Below are positions 24,101-36,228 of a DNA stretch of 64,000 nucleotides, piece by piece; positions within the stretch are counted from its first letter, which is position 1, and every line of letters starts with the position of its first letter. The position numbers and the translations under genes were made by a program. Source of the stretch: Berghia stephanieae (taxonomy: Eukaryota; Mollusca; Gastropoda; Nudibranchia; Aeolidiidae); contig CM067450.1 in the NCBI GenBank assembly GCA_034508935.3, positions 3,155,251-3,219,250 of the forward strand. The letters run 5' to 3'. A model generated the notes under the pieces. That model saw only the letters and a list, made by a program, of their open reading frames with translations. It was not told where the DNA came from and searched no databases.

Positions 24101-27100
24101 AAAATGAATCTTTCAAGCGCTCATCACCACAGTCAAAATGCTATTCTCATCTTTCATTTAGTCCAGACGCACGTTATATGAAACAGTCTTCACCACAGAG
24201 ATATATCCCAGAATCCAACTCACCAAGTACAGAAAATGAATCTTTCAAATGCTCATCCCCACCGAGGCGAAATTCTGTGTCATCACAGTTGAAACTGGTA
24301 TGGATAAACAATGGAAGTCGTGGTGAAAACAATGGAAGTCGTGGTGACAACAATGGAAGTCGTGGTGAAAACAATGGAAGTCGTGGTGAAAACAATGGAA
24401 GTCGTGGTGAAAACAATGGAAGTCGTGGTGAAAACAATGGAAGTCGTGGTGAAAACAATGGAAGTCGTGGTGAAAACAATGGAAGTCGTGGTGAAAACAA
24501 TGGAAGTCGTGGTGAAAACAATGGAAGTCGTGGTGACAACAATGGAAGTCGTGGTGAAAACAATGGAAGTCGTGGTGAAAACAATGGAAGTCGTGGTGAA
24601 AACAATGGAAGTCGTGGTGAAAACAATGGAAGTCGTGGTGAAAACAATGGAAGTCGTGGTGAAAACAATGGAAGTCGTGGTGAAAACAATGGAAGTCGTG
24701 GTGAAAACAATGGAAGTCGTGGTGAAAACAATGGAAGTCGTGGTGAAAACAATGGAAGTCGTGGTGACAACAATGGAAGTCGTGGTGAAAACAATGGAAG
24801 TCGTGGTGACAACTACTCTCAATTCCAAAAGTCCTTCTCTGAATACAGTCAAAAACAACAACTAAATAACGTGATAGAAGAATCCATTGACATAAAGGAC
24901 AATTTGGATACTTGGGACGCCCTCTGTGATAATCGTGATTGTACGGTACTTTTTTTTCTGAATTTGGCACAGTTGTTTTTAGGGATGGAGGTTGAAGGAG
25001 GCACAAAAAGCAATGAGGGTGATACCAATGGTAGTGATATGAGCACAGCATCTTCTACACCATCCCAATTGGGTTATTGTGAAGAGTTGGCTACAAGGAA
25101 ATTTTGCCTGGATAACATCTGTCTGGTACTCGAGGTAGGTGAGAGTTTATTACAAATCTTGGAAGAAAATCAGAATATAATATAATATAATATAATATAA
25201 TATAATATAATATAATATAATGAATTTATATAGCGCCTAGTTCCAATTTACAATTGCTCCCTGGCGCTTTACATCAACACAACATGTATGATATACAAAT
25301 ATAGAACTGACATGTTAAAAAAAACACATAAATTCAATGATGACGTAATATATTATAATAAAATACATACTAAGAGTCCAAATTATATGCCCTACAGAAA
25401 AGCTCAGTTTTTAACCGTTTTCTAAAGATAAGTGGATTTTCACTATTTGTAGTTTCAATATTGATGGAGTTCCACAGTCGGGGGGCATGGTGGTCAAAGG
25501 ATTTTTCATGAAAAATAACGATTTTGGGGGTTCCCTTAGGATATTTAAATAAGCAGATCTTAAATTTCGACTGGGTTCATAAAGGTGGATAAGTTCGCAG
25601 TTGTTTATGTAGCAGTGTAGTTCATCGAGAAGACACCTGCTCCCAACCTTACCAGAATTTCTCTGGCTCAAAGCCAAACCACCCTCACAATTTTAGCTCA
25701 GAATTCCCTAATTCAAAATTCAATTCTCCTTTAGCAGAAAAATTTGATTCCAAACCATCTTCATCTTCAAGGCATGGTAATGGTAGAGCTCTCGCTTCAC
25801 AAGCAAAGGGACATAGATTGATCCCGGGTGTTGTCCGGATTTTTTTCTGATCCCACTGTCCACCCAGCAGTGATTGGGTAGCTGGATCTGTTAGATCTGG
25901 TGGAAAGTACTTTGTGATAGACTAGCATCCTATCCAAAAGATAACATGCAATTGCTTTTTTACTCAAGTAGAGCCCAGAGCTGTTTTGTCTATGGGATTA
26001 ACCCTCTCCTTACCAGCTATTTTAAGAATTGTCCCCAAAACTTTACACTCACCCAACACAAAAACAGACAAATCTTACTCAAACAGAAAAGCAACAAGCG
26101 CATTCTATACATAATATTGTTCGGCAATATAAGCTCTATTACAAAATTTATAGCTATAGAAAAAATAAATGAAATCTGGATGAAAAAAGTGATGGTTGTA
26201 TCGTAACAAATGTGACGATTTTCCAATAGGTGGTAAGAAGAGGGTTAAGCGCAACTAAAATAAACTTTTTTTATGATAAAGTAATTTGATTTGATTTTGT
26301 TCTTCCTTTGACCCCCAGAGGTTACCAGTGGACAGCAATTTGGTCATCTTGTCCAGCTCATTTCTCACACGGTTTCAAGCTGGTCTCTTGTACATTCTGG
26401 CCAGACAGTTCCAGGATGTAAGTTGTATTATCATTTTGTGTTATTTATCGTCTTTGTATGTGTTACACCTTAGAGCACTTTGTGGATTCTACGTGCTGTA
26501 TAAGCGGGTGGTTGGATGGGAGCATCACCTTGAATCATATACCTATGATGTTCGCATGGGTGTACGATCCGATAGTAGGGCGGGTGGTTGGATGGGAGCA
26601 TCACCCTTGAATCATATACCTATGATGTTCGCATGGGTGTACGATCCGATAGTGATGTCGTTTCTTCTTCTCTTTACTAGCCTATCCTGCTTCTTTTGTT
26701 TGTGATTGTATTTTTGACAGGGGATATTTTTTTTCCTGTAAATCCTCTGCCTGTTTGTTCTTGGTTATTTATAATTTAGCTTATGATATCTTTAGGTTAT
26801 GCTTTTGATTGACATTTGTACTATTTTTGTTAGATTGCTTGTTTTTTTGTTTCAGCGGTCTCTCATATAACCTCAATTGTGTTGGAAGAGACCTAAAGCA
26901 ACAAACAAACAAAAAACGTGCTGTATAAATGAATTATTACATTATATTACATTACAGGAGTCCCAATAGCTCAGCTGGTAGATCATTAGCTTCACATGCA
27001 AAGGAACCGAGATCGATCCCAGTCTAAATTTTTTTCTAATCCCCCTGTCTACCCAGCAGTGAATAGCTGGTAGCTGGGTCTGTTAGATCTGATGGAAAGT

Positions 27101-27942
27101 ATTTTGCGATAGACTATATCATCCAATCCAAAGGATGGTAAGCAATTGCTATTGTCAGTTTCATGCTATAGAAAGTGGGATAAACTCCGGCTCCATGAGT
27201 CCAAGGTTCAATGGCTCTGAAGCACTACTTTCTTTTTTCTTTTTTTTAACATTACATGACGTCATGAAATATTTTTTTTTAGGATATGCCATGAACAGTA
27301 ATACTTAACTCACTCAATCCTAGAGATTTTTGTTACTTTTCAAAATCGGAAAATGATATATTAAAAATGAGAAAGTGCATAGATAGTTTTATTCAACGAC
27401 TATAAACATGTAAAAACTAAAAACACTAGCTTTGATTTTACACCTATAATTTGTCTCAGAAAAATGTAATAAATAGGCATGGGGTAAAAGAATACCCGGG
27501 TATACTACGGATATAGTCGGTGTTAGGGTTAAGTGAGTTAATCTTTTTTTTTTTTTTTTAAATATATATATATATATATATATATATTGATCATTTTTAT
27601 TTTGTGGCTGATGGCGATGTCTTTACTAGATCCAAATGACCTCTGACCCCAATATTTGGCTCCACCAAATGGTGGTTTGTCGTGGGTTCAAAGGTTTGTC
27701 CAGCCCAGCACTCCGTCATCACCTGTCTGACATCCAGGAAAAGATCAGGGGGATGGGACAGTGGTGGGTGGTCAGGTGGCCATTATGGAGATGGTCAAGT
27801 TTACTCATATTTTGAATGGTAAGTACAGTGTAGTTGTCTATACTCTCTCTCAATCTCTCTCTCTCTGTCTCTTTGTCTCTCTCTCTGTGTCTCTCTCTCC
27901 CTCTCTCTCTCTCTCTCCCTCTCTCTCTCTCACTCTCTCTCA

Positions 27943-28022
<80 letters not shown>

Positions 28023-30269
28023 TATGGCCATTATCAGGAGAGAGTGGGATATGTCTAAGTTGATGTGGTTGTTGCTGACTGTTGAAGTGATTCCATAGGT
28101 TCAAAACTGATCAATTGGTGTTCCTGTGTATGCTGACAGCTGTTGTATATTTCTTTTTTTTTGTGTTGAGTGTGGCCCCAAGAGGATGGTTGATGATAGT
28201 GTATTTTTCTTGAATTTGAGTTTGAGCTTTTATATAGCGCAATATCCACTGAACATGCTCAAGGCACTTTACAAGGGGTCTCTGTCCAACAGCAACACAT
28301 AACATGACGCCTGCTCTGCGCATAGTTGAGTCCTTGGAAAAGGCTCTTTACTCACATTCTCTCACTGTACTCAGGTGTAAAATGAGTACCTGGCCGATAA
28401 CAGCATTGTCTTTGTCCGAAAAATTGTAATATCGCCTAACAGGCGTCATGTCCCGCCCTACATGTTAAATGTTGCTGTTGACCAGGGACCCCTTGTAAAA
28501 GCGCTTTGAGCACATTTAGTGGATATTGCGCGATATAAAGCTCAATTATTATTAAACGGCCAGTCCAGGCATAAAATACATTGTTTTGATGATAGTGTGT
28601 ATCCAGTTGTGTCAGATCAAATTTTTCCATGAAATACTGTAGTCTAGCTTGTCTTTTGATTTCCATGGTTTGGGGAGGGATTGGCATACAGGCCGAATCT
28701 TACGAATTTTTCGTAATTTTACTAATTTTAGACAAATTTCATGGCCAAATACGAATTTTTATGGAAAATTACGGATTTTTAAATTCTTAGTAATACTTAA
28801 ATGAGAATAAAAATAATAATGATGATAATAATAAGAAGAACAACAACAACAACAACCACTACTATTACTACTACTATAATAATGATGATAATGATAATAT
28901 TGTGGTTGTTCATACACAATTTCAGAAATTATGAATTTCCTTGTCAAATTACTAAAAATTGACATTAAAATTGCTAAATTTGAATTTTTCAATTTGGCAA
29001 GTCTGGATTGGACGTAAAATGCCTTTGGTTCAAATTGAAGGAATTATGTGTGCTCAAAGAGTCCATAGCTCAAGTTCTTGAACAACACGTTCCTTTTATT
29101 AACAATTCTAACAATAAAAAGGATGTGATCGTACATGATAATGCCTCATAGAGCACTTGTTACTAAACTGTTTTTACAAGAGCATCGTATTCATACAATG
29201 AATTGGTCAGTGGTTAGTCCTGACGACGCAAACCAAGGCCCTCTATATAGTGTTCCAGGCCGGGAAGCAGGTCCGGAAAAGGGATAGAATAAAAAACTAC
29301 CAGGCCGACTTTTTAAACATTTTTATTGACTCCAGCATATTTAAAATGTATCACAATGTTATTTCAATATTTTTCCACTACATCATATTGTTTTGAAATA
29401 AAATATTATGACCGAAAAAACGGATTTGAAGTGAGAACTATTTTACATCTCCGCCGCTATTATTTTAACTACTGGTATCGCATACGCAATCAGGCCTACG
29501 ATCATTCCGCCTTTTGTATCGCTATTTCTTCCCCGTTGTTCCGCCATTGTTCTGACAACAATGCCTTGGTCTGCTAACAAAAGAAAGTTTGTTTCAACTA
29601 TTTACGGATCGCTGCCTCTCTACAAGATGGATATAAAGACGTCTAATTCCCTTTGAGTGTTGCCCTCTTCAATTTTCAGCGTATCCTCCCAAACAAAGGT
29701 GAGTTTTTGTCGCGAGTTTTGAGTGTAGAGTGTGACGAGTGACAATGACAATGAGAATGACTGGTAAAAATGGAATGTGAGTTTGGATTACAAAGAGAGT
29801 TTTATCTAACTCACAGCTGACTGTTAAATGAAAAAGTAGGTAGATAGACGTCTTAAATGAAGATCAAACTTCCGAAAGCTCCTACATCCCCAGTATTCTT
29901 GTATTTTATAATGTTCTAGAGTACTATCTAGATAGTAGGCGGTTTGGGAAGGGGGAAACTTTTTTTTTTAAAGTTTGTCTCCCCCCTCCCAAACTCCCTA
30001 CTAGAACATTATAAAAAAAGTTTCCCCATTCCCATTGAAACCCCCTACTAGAACAAGAATACTGCGGATGTAGGAGCTTTCGGAAGGCTTCCCGTCAATC
30101 TATCTTACTTAGACTAGGCAGTTCGACTGCAAACGGGGCTGATTGTGTCTCAGCCTCAGCTAGCCCATGCCATAGTCATAGGGAAGTTGTGACTGGAAAT
30201 TGAGGTGGACGTCTTAAAATATGACGCAACATTTTGGCAACACTCAATATTTAAAACCTTTAATTAATC

Positions 30270-30337
<68 letters not shown>

Positions 30338-30339
30338 GG

Positions 30340-30394
<55 letters not shown>

Positions 30395-33300
30395 GACTGT
30401 CTACGTACACGGTAACTGGGCACCTATCACTATCTACTATCATTCGTTTACTGCGTCTTTATCTGTTTATTGTTTGTTTTTGTTAGTTTGTTTCCCTCTT
30501 TTTTTGTTACCTATTTTTGTTGTTGTTTTTCAAAAAAATTTACCATGATGTTTAAAAAAACAACTTCGATTTTAATTTTCTAAAATTATTTATTTGAGAT
30601 CAGTATTTCTGGGCCTTGTTTCTTAATGGGGCTATGTGGTCTAGTGGGCAGCTATGTGGTCGAGAGGTATGACACTCGCTTTTTGATCGGAAGGTCCTTG
30701 GTTCGAGCTTCGCTTGGCGATAGTTGAGTCCTTATAAAAGGCTCTTTACTCACATTTTCTCACCGTACTCAGGTTTTAAAAAATGAGTATCTGGCCATTA
30801 ACAGCATTGTCTCTGTCCGAAAAAATTGTATTATCGCCTCACAGGCGTCATGTCTCGTTCTACATGTTACGTGTTGCTGTTTATCAGAGACCCCTTGTAA
30901 AACGCTTTGAGCATGTTTAGTGGAGATTGTACTATATAAAAGCTCAATTTAATTTTAATGAATTTAATTCGTACTTCCTTACAAAGGGGTAGGCTGTCCC
31001 ATCATTGTTTATATTTATTCACCTTATCTACACCATTCACACTACACATCTCTTATTCGTCTTGTTTTGTTGATAAAGGGGAAACCAGAAACGTCCACAG
31101 TATGTCTTCGTCTAATAAATTGAGGCTTACAATTCAACACTTATCGTTATTTTTTAGATGATGTGTAATGTGTACATGTATCTTGTAGTCCTGCTTAAAA
31201 CAATTGACATTAATCTCTACCCTAATTTCAAATGGTTACTATAAACTAATGTATCTACCTTTTTTTTCCCCACAGTATTTGATAACCAACAGTTCGTTCC
31301 ATGATGGTGAACAAGTGCTGTGTCCCTGGATGTGACAGTAATTATTACAGACTTAATTGTGCGCCAAAAAAGGCATCTTGTTTTGAATTCCCGAAAGATG
31401 CAGAACAAAGGAATTCATGGATTAGAAAAATTCCCCGGGAAAACTTGGTTGTGACAAAGTTTACTGTTGTATGTGAAAAACACTTTCAGGAAGATGATAT
31501 TATACGTTTTAAAGTCGTTCCTGAAAAAAATGGACAACCACAGAAAACTGTTCGCAGGAAGCGTTTGAAGTTGAAAGCTGGTGCCATCCCATCAGTTTTT
31601 CCAAATCTTCCCTCTTACCTCACTACTACCCCTTTGCCTCAAGGGAAAGCCCCAGGAGTAAGAGACAGAGACTTGAGGAGAGAGAAGAGGAAAGTTTTAA
31701 CGTTTTTTTAGAACAAGATAAAATTTTAAGTTTTGAGCATTTTAAAAATGAAGTGTGTGGATTTCTGCAAAAGTGGAAATATAATGATATTTGTTATGCT
31801 TTAAAAAATGATTCTGTATATTTGTATGCCACTGCATCGACTGATTCGGATGGATTAACGATTCCTTTTAGTATATGTGTAAAAAATGATTTGAAACTAG
31901 ATGTGTGGTTAAAAAATGTTCTTGTTTGTAAAAATGACTTGAAATGGATAATTCCGGACTCTAAGCTGTCTACTTGGAGCCAGTTAGAAAATATTTTAAG
32001 CCATTATTCTGCAACAGATTTTACATCTTCCTATAATTCAACATTTCATCAGGCAATTAAATTGTTGAATGTCTGCAGAGACAAAAATAATGATGATAGT
32101 AATAACAAAGTTTTTGATTTTTTAATTGATCAGTTAAATTTGATAAATCTGTCTCCATCACAGCGTAGATTTTCTGCTGAATGTATGATTGCTTCTTTTT
32201 GTATTTATTCAAATTCCCCGACAACTTATCGTAAGTTAAGGGATTCTTTATTTATTCTTCCCAGTGTGCGATATTTACGTTTATTATCTAGCACTGTATC
32301 TTTAAAATCAGGTCTGATTGCCAATGATTTTTTAGTGAATGAAATTAAGTACCTGTCAGATAAAGATTTGTATGTTAATCTTCTTATTGATGAAGTTCAT
32401 GTCAAGTCGAAATTATCCTACAGAGGGGAGCAATTAATTGGACAGGCTACAAATGATCCTGAAAATCTTGCCAAGTCTATGCAATGTTTTATGATTTCTT
32501 CTGTCATGTCTAATAAGAAATTAATTGTTGGAATGTTTCCTGTTGTAAAGATGACTTCAGATTTCTTGTTTGAAACAACAAATGATGTAATTTTTAATGT
32601 TTGTAAAGCTGGATTTAATGTCATCAGTGTCATTTCTGATAACAATAGAATTAATCGAAAGATGTTTTCTTTACTGACCAAAGACTCAGAAACTAAATTT
32701 TTTATACCTAATCCTATTGACAATTCTCTCAAGATTTTTTTATTGTTTGACTCTGTTCATCTTCTCAAATCAATTCGAAATAATTGGTTGAATGTTAAAA
32801 ACGATAGTCAAACTTTTACTTTCCCCAATTTAGATAGTGAAGTCATAGATAGCAAATGTATTTCTCATGCTTCCTTTTCTGATTTAAAGCATTTATACAG
32901 AGTTGAAAAGTCCCAACTTTTAAAAGAGGCCCCTACCTTAACCTGGAAATCACTATTCCCACACTCTTTAGAGCGTCAGAAAGTCAGTTTAGCCCTTAAG
33001 ATATTTAATGAAACCAATATTGCTGCTTTGAAAACCTTAGGTCCTCATTCAGCTTTCACATCTTGGAGGGGTACTGTTAATTTCTTGACTATAGTTTGTC
33101 GTTGGTGGGATATGGTTAATGTGCATCACCAGTATTATGGGAGGAATAAGATTACACCAGAGGCCTCTCCTTTCTTTTCTTGTGAAGATGAAAGACTGAG
33201 TTGGTTACTAAAAATGTCTTCATGGCTCAAGAAATGGAACCAGATGCATAAAGAAACGAAGTGTGGTTTTTTTGTCTTCAGATACATTTTATGCTTTGCC

Positions 33301-36162
33301 CCATACATTAGAATGTCTAGTTGAATTGATAAGATATGTTTTAACTAAACTTAATTTTAAATTTGTTTTGACTGGAAAATTTCAGACTGATGATCTTGAG
33401 GCTCGTTTTGGTCAATATAGGCAGTTATCAGGTGGAAATACTTTGATTTCTGTGGAAGAGATTCTTCAGAATGAAAGAAAATTAACTATAAAGCAGCTTT
33501 TAACTATTCATTCTTCCTCTAAAGGCAGCATTCCCTTAAATGTTAAATGTTTTTTATCTGAGTTCTCTTCAGATAATTTGGATGAAAGTGACATGCTTTT
33601 CATTCAAAATTTTCCTTTTGAAAATGTTGAAATTCAGTCAGAGTCTTTAGATGTTATTATATATGTTGCTGGCTATGTTGCAAAGAAAGTTATTACAAAA
33701 ACTGATTGTTCTTTTTGTTGTGAGATTGTAGGAGATAAAAACAAATGTCTTGGCTTTTCTATTGATGATAAACTTTTAGAGTATTTTGAAAACCTTAATC
33801 ACGGTGGCTTAACATATCCATCTCCTGTTCTTGTTCATTTGTTTCAAATTGCACTTTCAATCATGAATGTTGCTGTTAGTAATATGGAGCTACATTTTTT
33901 GAAGTTAAACAATCAAAAATATGTCCTAATGAAACTAAATATAGCTTACTGGACAGAGTGTAACCTTCCCATTGAATTTTCATCTGTGTGTACGAATTGC
34001 AAGTCTCAAAGAGATAAGTTATTTCATATATGTATATCAACATTTGTCAACATTTTGTTGAATAATTATTCTAAGAAAGTAAATGAAGCAAACTGTTCTA
34101 ATCAGATTGTAAATGTAAAAAAAGCCATAAAATTTGCATGATTTGTATTTTTGTCAGAATTTTATATTTGTTTGTTCCTGACCTCACATAGTGGGCAGGG
34201 AGATACATACTGTGTCTTTTATCCCCTATATCTGTTTTCCAACATGCTGTCTTTGTCTTGGGAATGAGATTACTTGGTTTTGTCCTGGCCCTGGACGGAT
34301 ACCCTGGCTGGGAGGGAAACAGTCAAATGTATAGTTAGTTTTGGGAGATAAAATTTTTTTTCCTTGTAAATCATCTCTCTGTTATGTACTGTATTATTTT
34401 TCCTTTCACCAATGTATGATTTGTAAACAATTGAGTGTGTTCCTCTGGAAGGAGACCTGTGCTTATGTCTGAATGAGACATTGAGTGATCTCAAACTTCG
34501 CACACTGATAGTGTGCTCTTGGAATCAACATCTGTTCCCTATTTGAACCAATACCCCTTTGTCTGCCTTATTTTTGGGTGCTTTAATTGTAATTCTATAA
34601 CTTTTAACTATCCCATTTTCTTCCTTTTTTACTGGCGCTGATATGACCTAAGTGTTGTAAAACCCTTAAAAACAAAAACAAAAAACCCCACATATGCTTG
34701 TTTAAATTACTGGTTTGCATGTTTTGATAACTATGATGTGTGTAATAAACATAATTGCTTGATTGAGTGATATAATTATTACTTCAACTATACTATAACT
34801 GTAATTATGTTTTTGAAATCACAAAGTATAAATATATTTTAAAAGTATGTCACTTGCAATCTCTGTTTTATATTATGTATGATATACAGATTGTTCATAT
34901 GTTAAAAATAAATGTCCCAATGAGATAACTGTAAGAACTGAGTTTTATTTCTTACTCTAGTGTGCAAGCGGATGGTTGGCGGGGCCATAGTAGATGGGAA
35001 TCCTTTTAAGGTTCTTCCATTGTCATACTGTTTCTTCTTTTGGGGGTATAATTATATGTCTAAAGCTATTGCAAGTGTTCTACAGCTACGACAGTCTCAG
35101 TCATTTTTTGGAAATGTATTTTCTTGTCTCTATTCAACTTGTAACTACAAACTGTTTTCAGTTACTTTTCTTTTATCTATCACCTTACTCTCTCTCTCTC
35201 TCTCTCTAGTGTTCTCTTAACAAGCTTACATACACAGCTGTTCTGTTTGTTCAGTCGTGCTATACGACTGAGTACTTACGTACAAAAAGGGTGTTAGCAT
35301 ATCCCTGGGCCATAATGCATGTTATGGGGTAACCATCATCAATCTATATTTTTTCCTGTAAATATCTTTCGTCACCTATTTTGAAAGATGACATTTATTT
35401 CCCTCGTAAATCTACCTCTCTGAAACATCCATGGCAGGGCCTAAAGTCTTGGTATTATTTTAACTTGTCTAACATCTTACTTACCACTGAGCACTTATAT
35501 GACCTTAGCAGTGAGCATGGAATAACCCACATAAAAGTAAAAAAAAGGAAAGTATAAGAATTCTCACTTTTAACTTTTATACTACTATTATTATTATTAC
35601 TACAAAGTACTCTATATGGGTAACTTGTGTAACTTTAGCTAAGTCGTTATTGATATTGAAATGAACGAACTTATAAGCGTTAATATTATTTAGAAATAAG
35701 ATCCTCTAACACTTAACACGTCTTTAAATTGTTTTGTGCGCGAAGAGCTGCACGCCGGCGTACAGGTAAACGATAAAGTGGACAGCGGCGAAGTCGGCCT
35801 GTTAGTTTTCGTCCCTCTCCCACGCTTCCTGGCCTGTGCTATATAGACGGCCTTGCGCAAACCCAATAGAGCACGTGTGGAATCTTATCAAATACAATAA
35901 GAAGTACAGGGAACCCCCCAAGGGATGCCCCCCCCCCCTCCCCCCGTTGCTGTAGCTACTAACAAACCTGTGTCATGAAATAAGCGAAGATCACGTGTCT
36001 AACTTGATTGCTTCCATGGCATTCTATTTTCTGTCATTCTAATTATGTTTATTGTAAAGGAAATTTACTTACTTTCTTTCATGTACTTAAATTTAAATTC
36101 TTCTTGTGGAACATACTTTTAGAAGTGACTCTTTATGCATATTATTACAACCACCAAAATAT

Positions 36163-36228
<66 letters not shown>

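Larger units (their letters stand above)
29234..35855 (+). mobile_element. full-length P-type (THAP) DNA transposon, 6.6 kb
   Basis: The ends are CAAGGCCCTCTATATAG at 29234 and the inverted CAAGGCCGTCTATATAG ending at 35855. Similarity extends about 32 bp, through AGGCC and GGAAGC. CGCAAAC lies directly outside both ends (29227-29233 and 35856-35862), and an 8-bp CGCAAACC match is possible if the terminal C is shared. The P family is known for about 31-bp ends and 8-bp duplications. The interior holds a promoter-like region, a donor at 29699, an acceptor at 31276, the transposase reading frame and later insertions (MITE 29869, SINE B 30637, retroposon A 34160, retroposon G 34965). It lies in CMTR2 intron 12 in the same orientation. 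Confidence 0.85.

Noticed and set aside
24307-24811. CRISPR-like array
   Set aside because: The repeats are contiguous without spacers, and lie in a eukaryotic coding exon.
24174-25051. Long antisense and alternative-frame open frames (up to 268 residues) across the NNGSRGE array
   Set aside because: A 21-bp repeat keeps several frames open automatically. Only the + frame continues into conserved CMTR2 sequence with matching splice sites.
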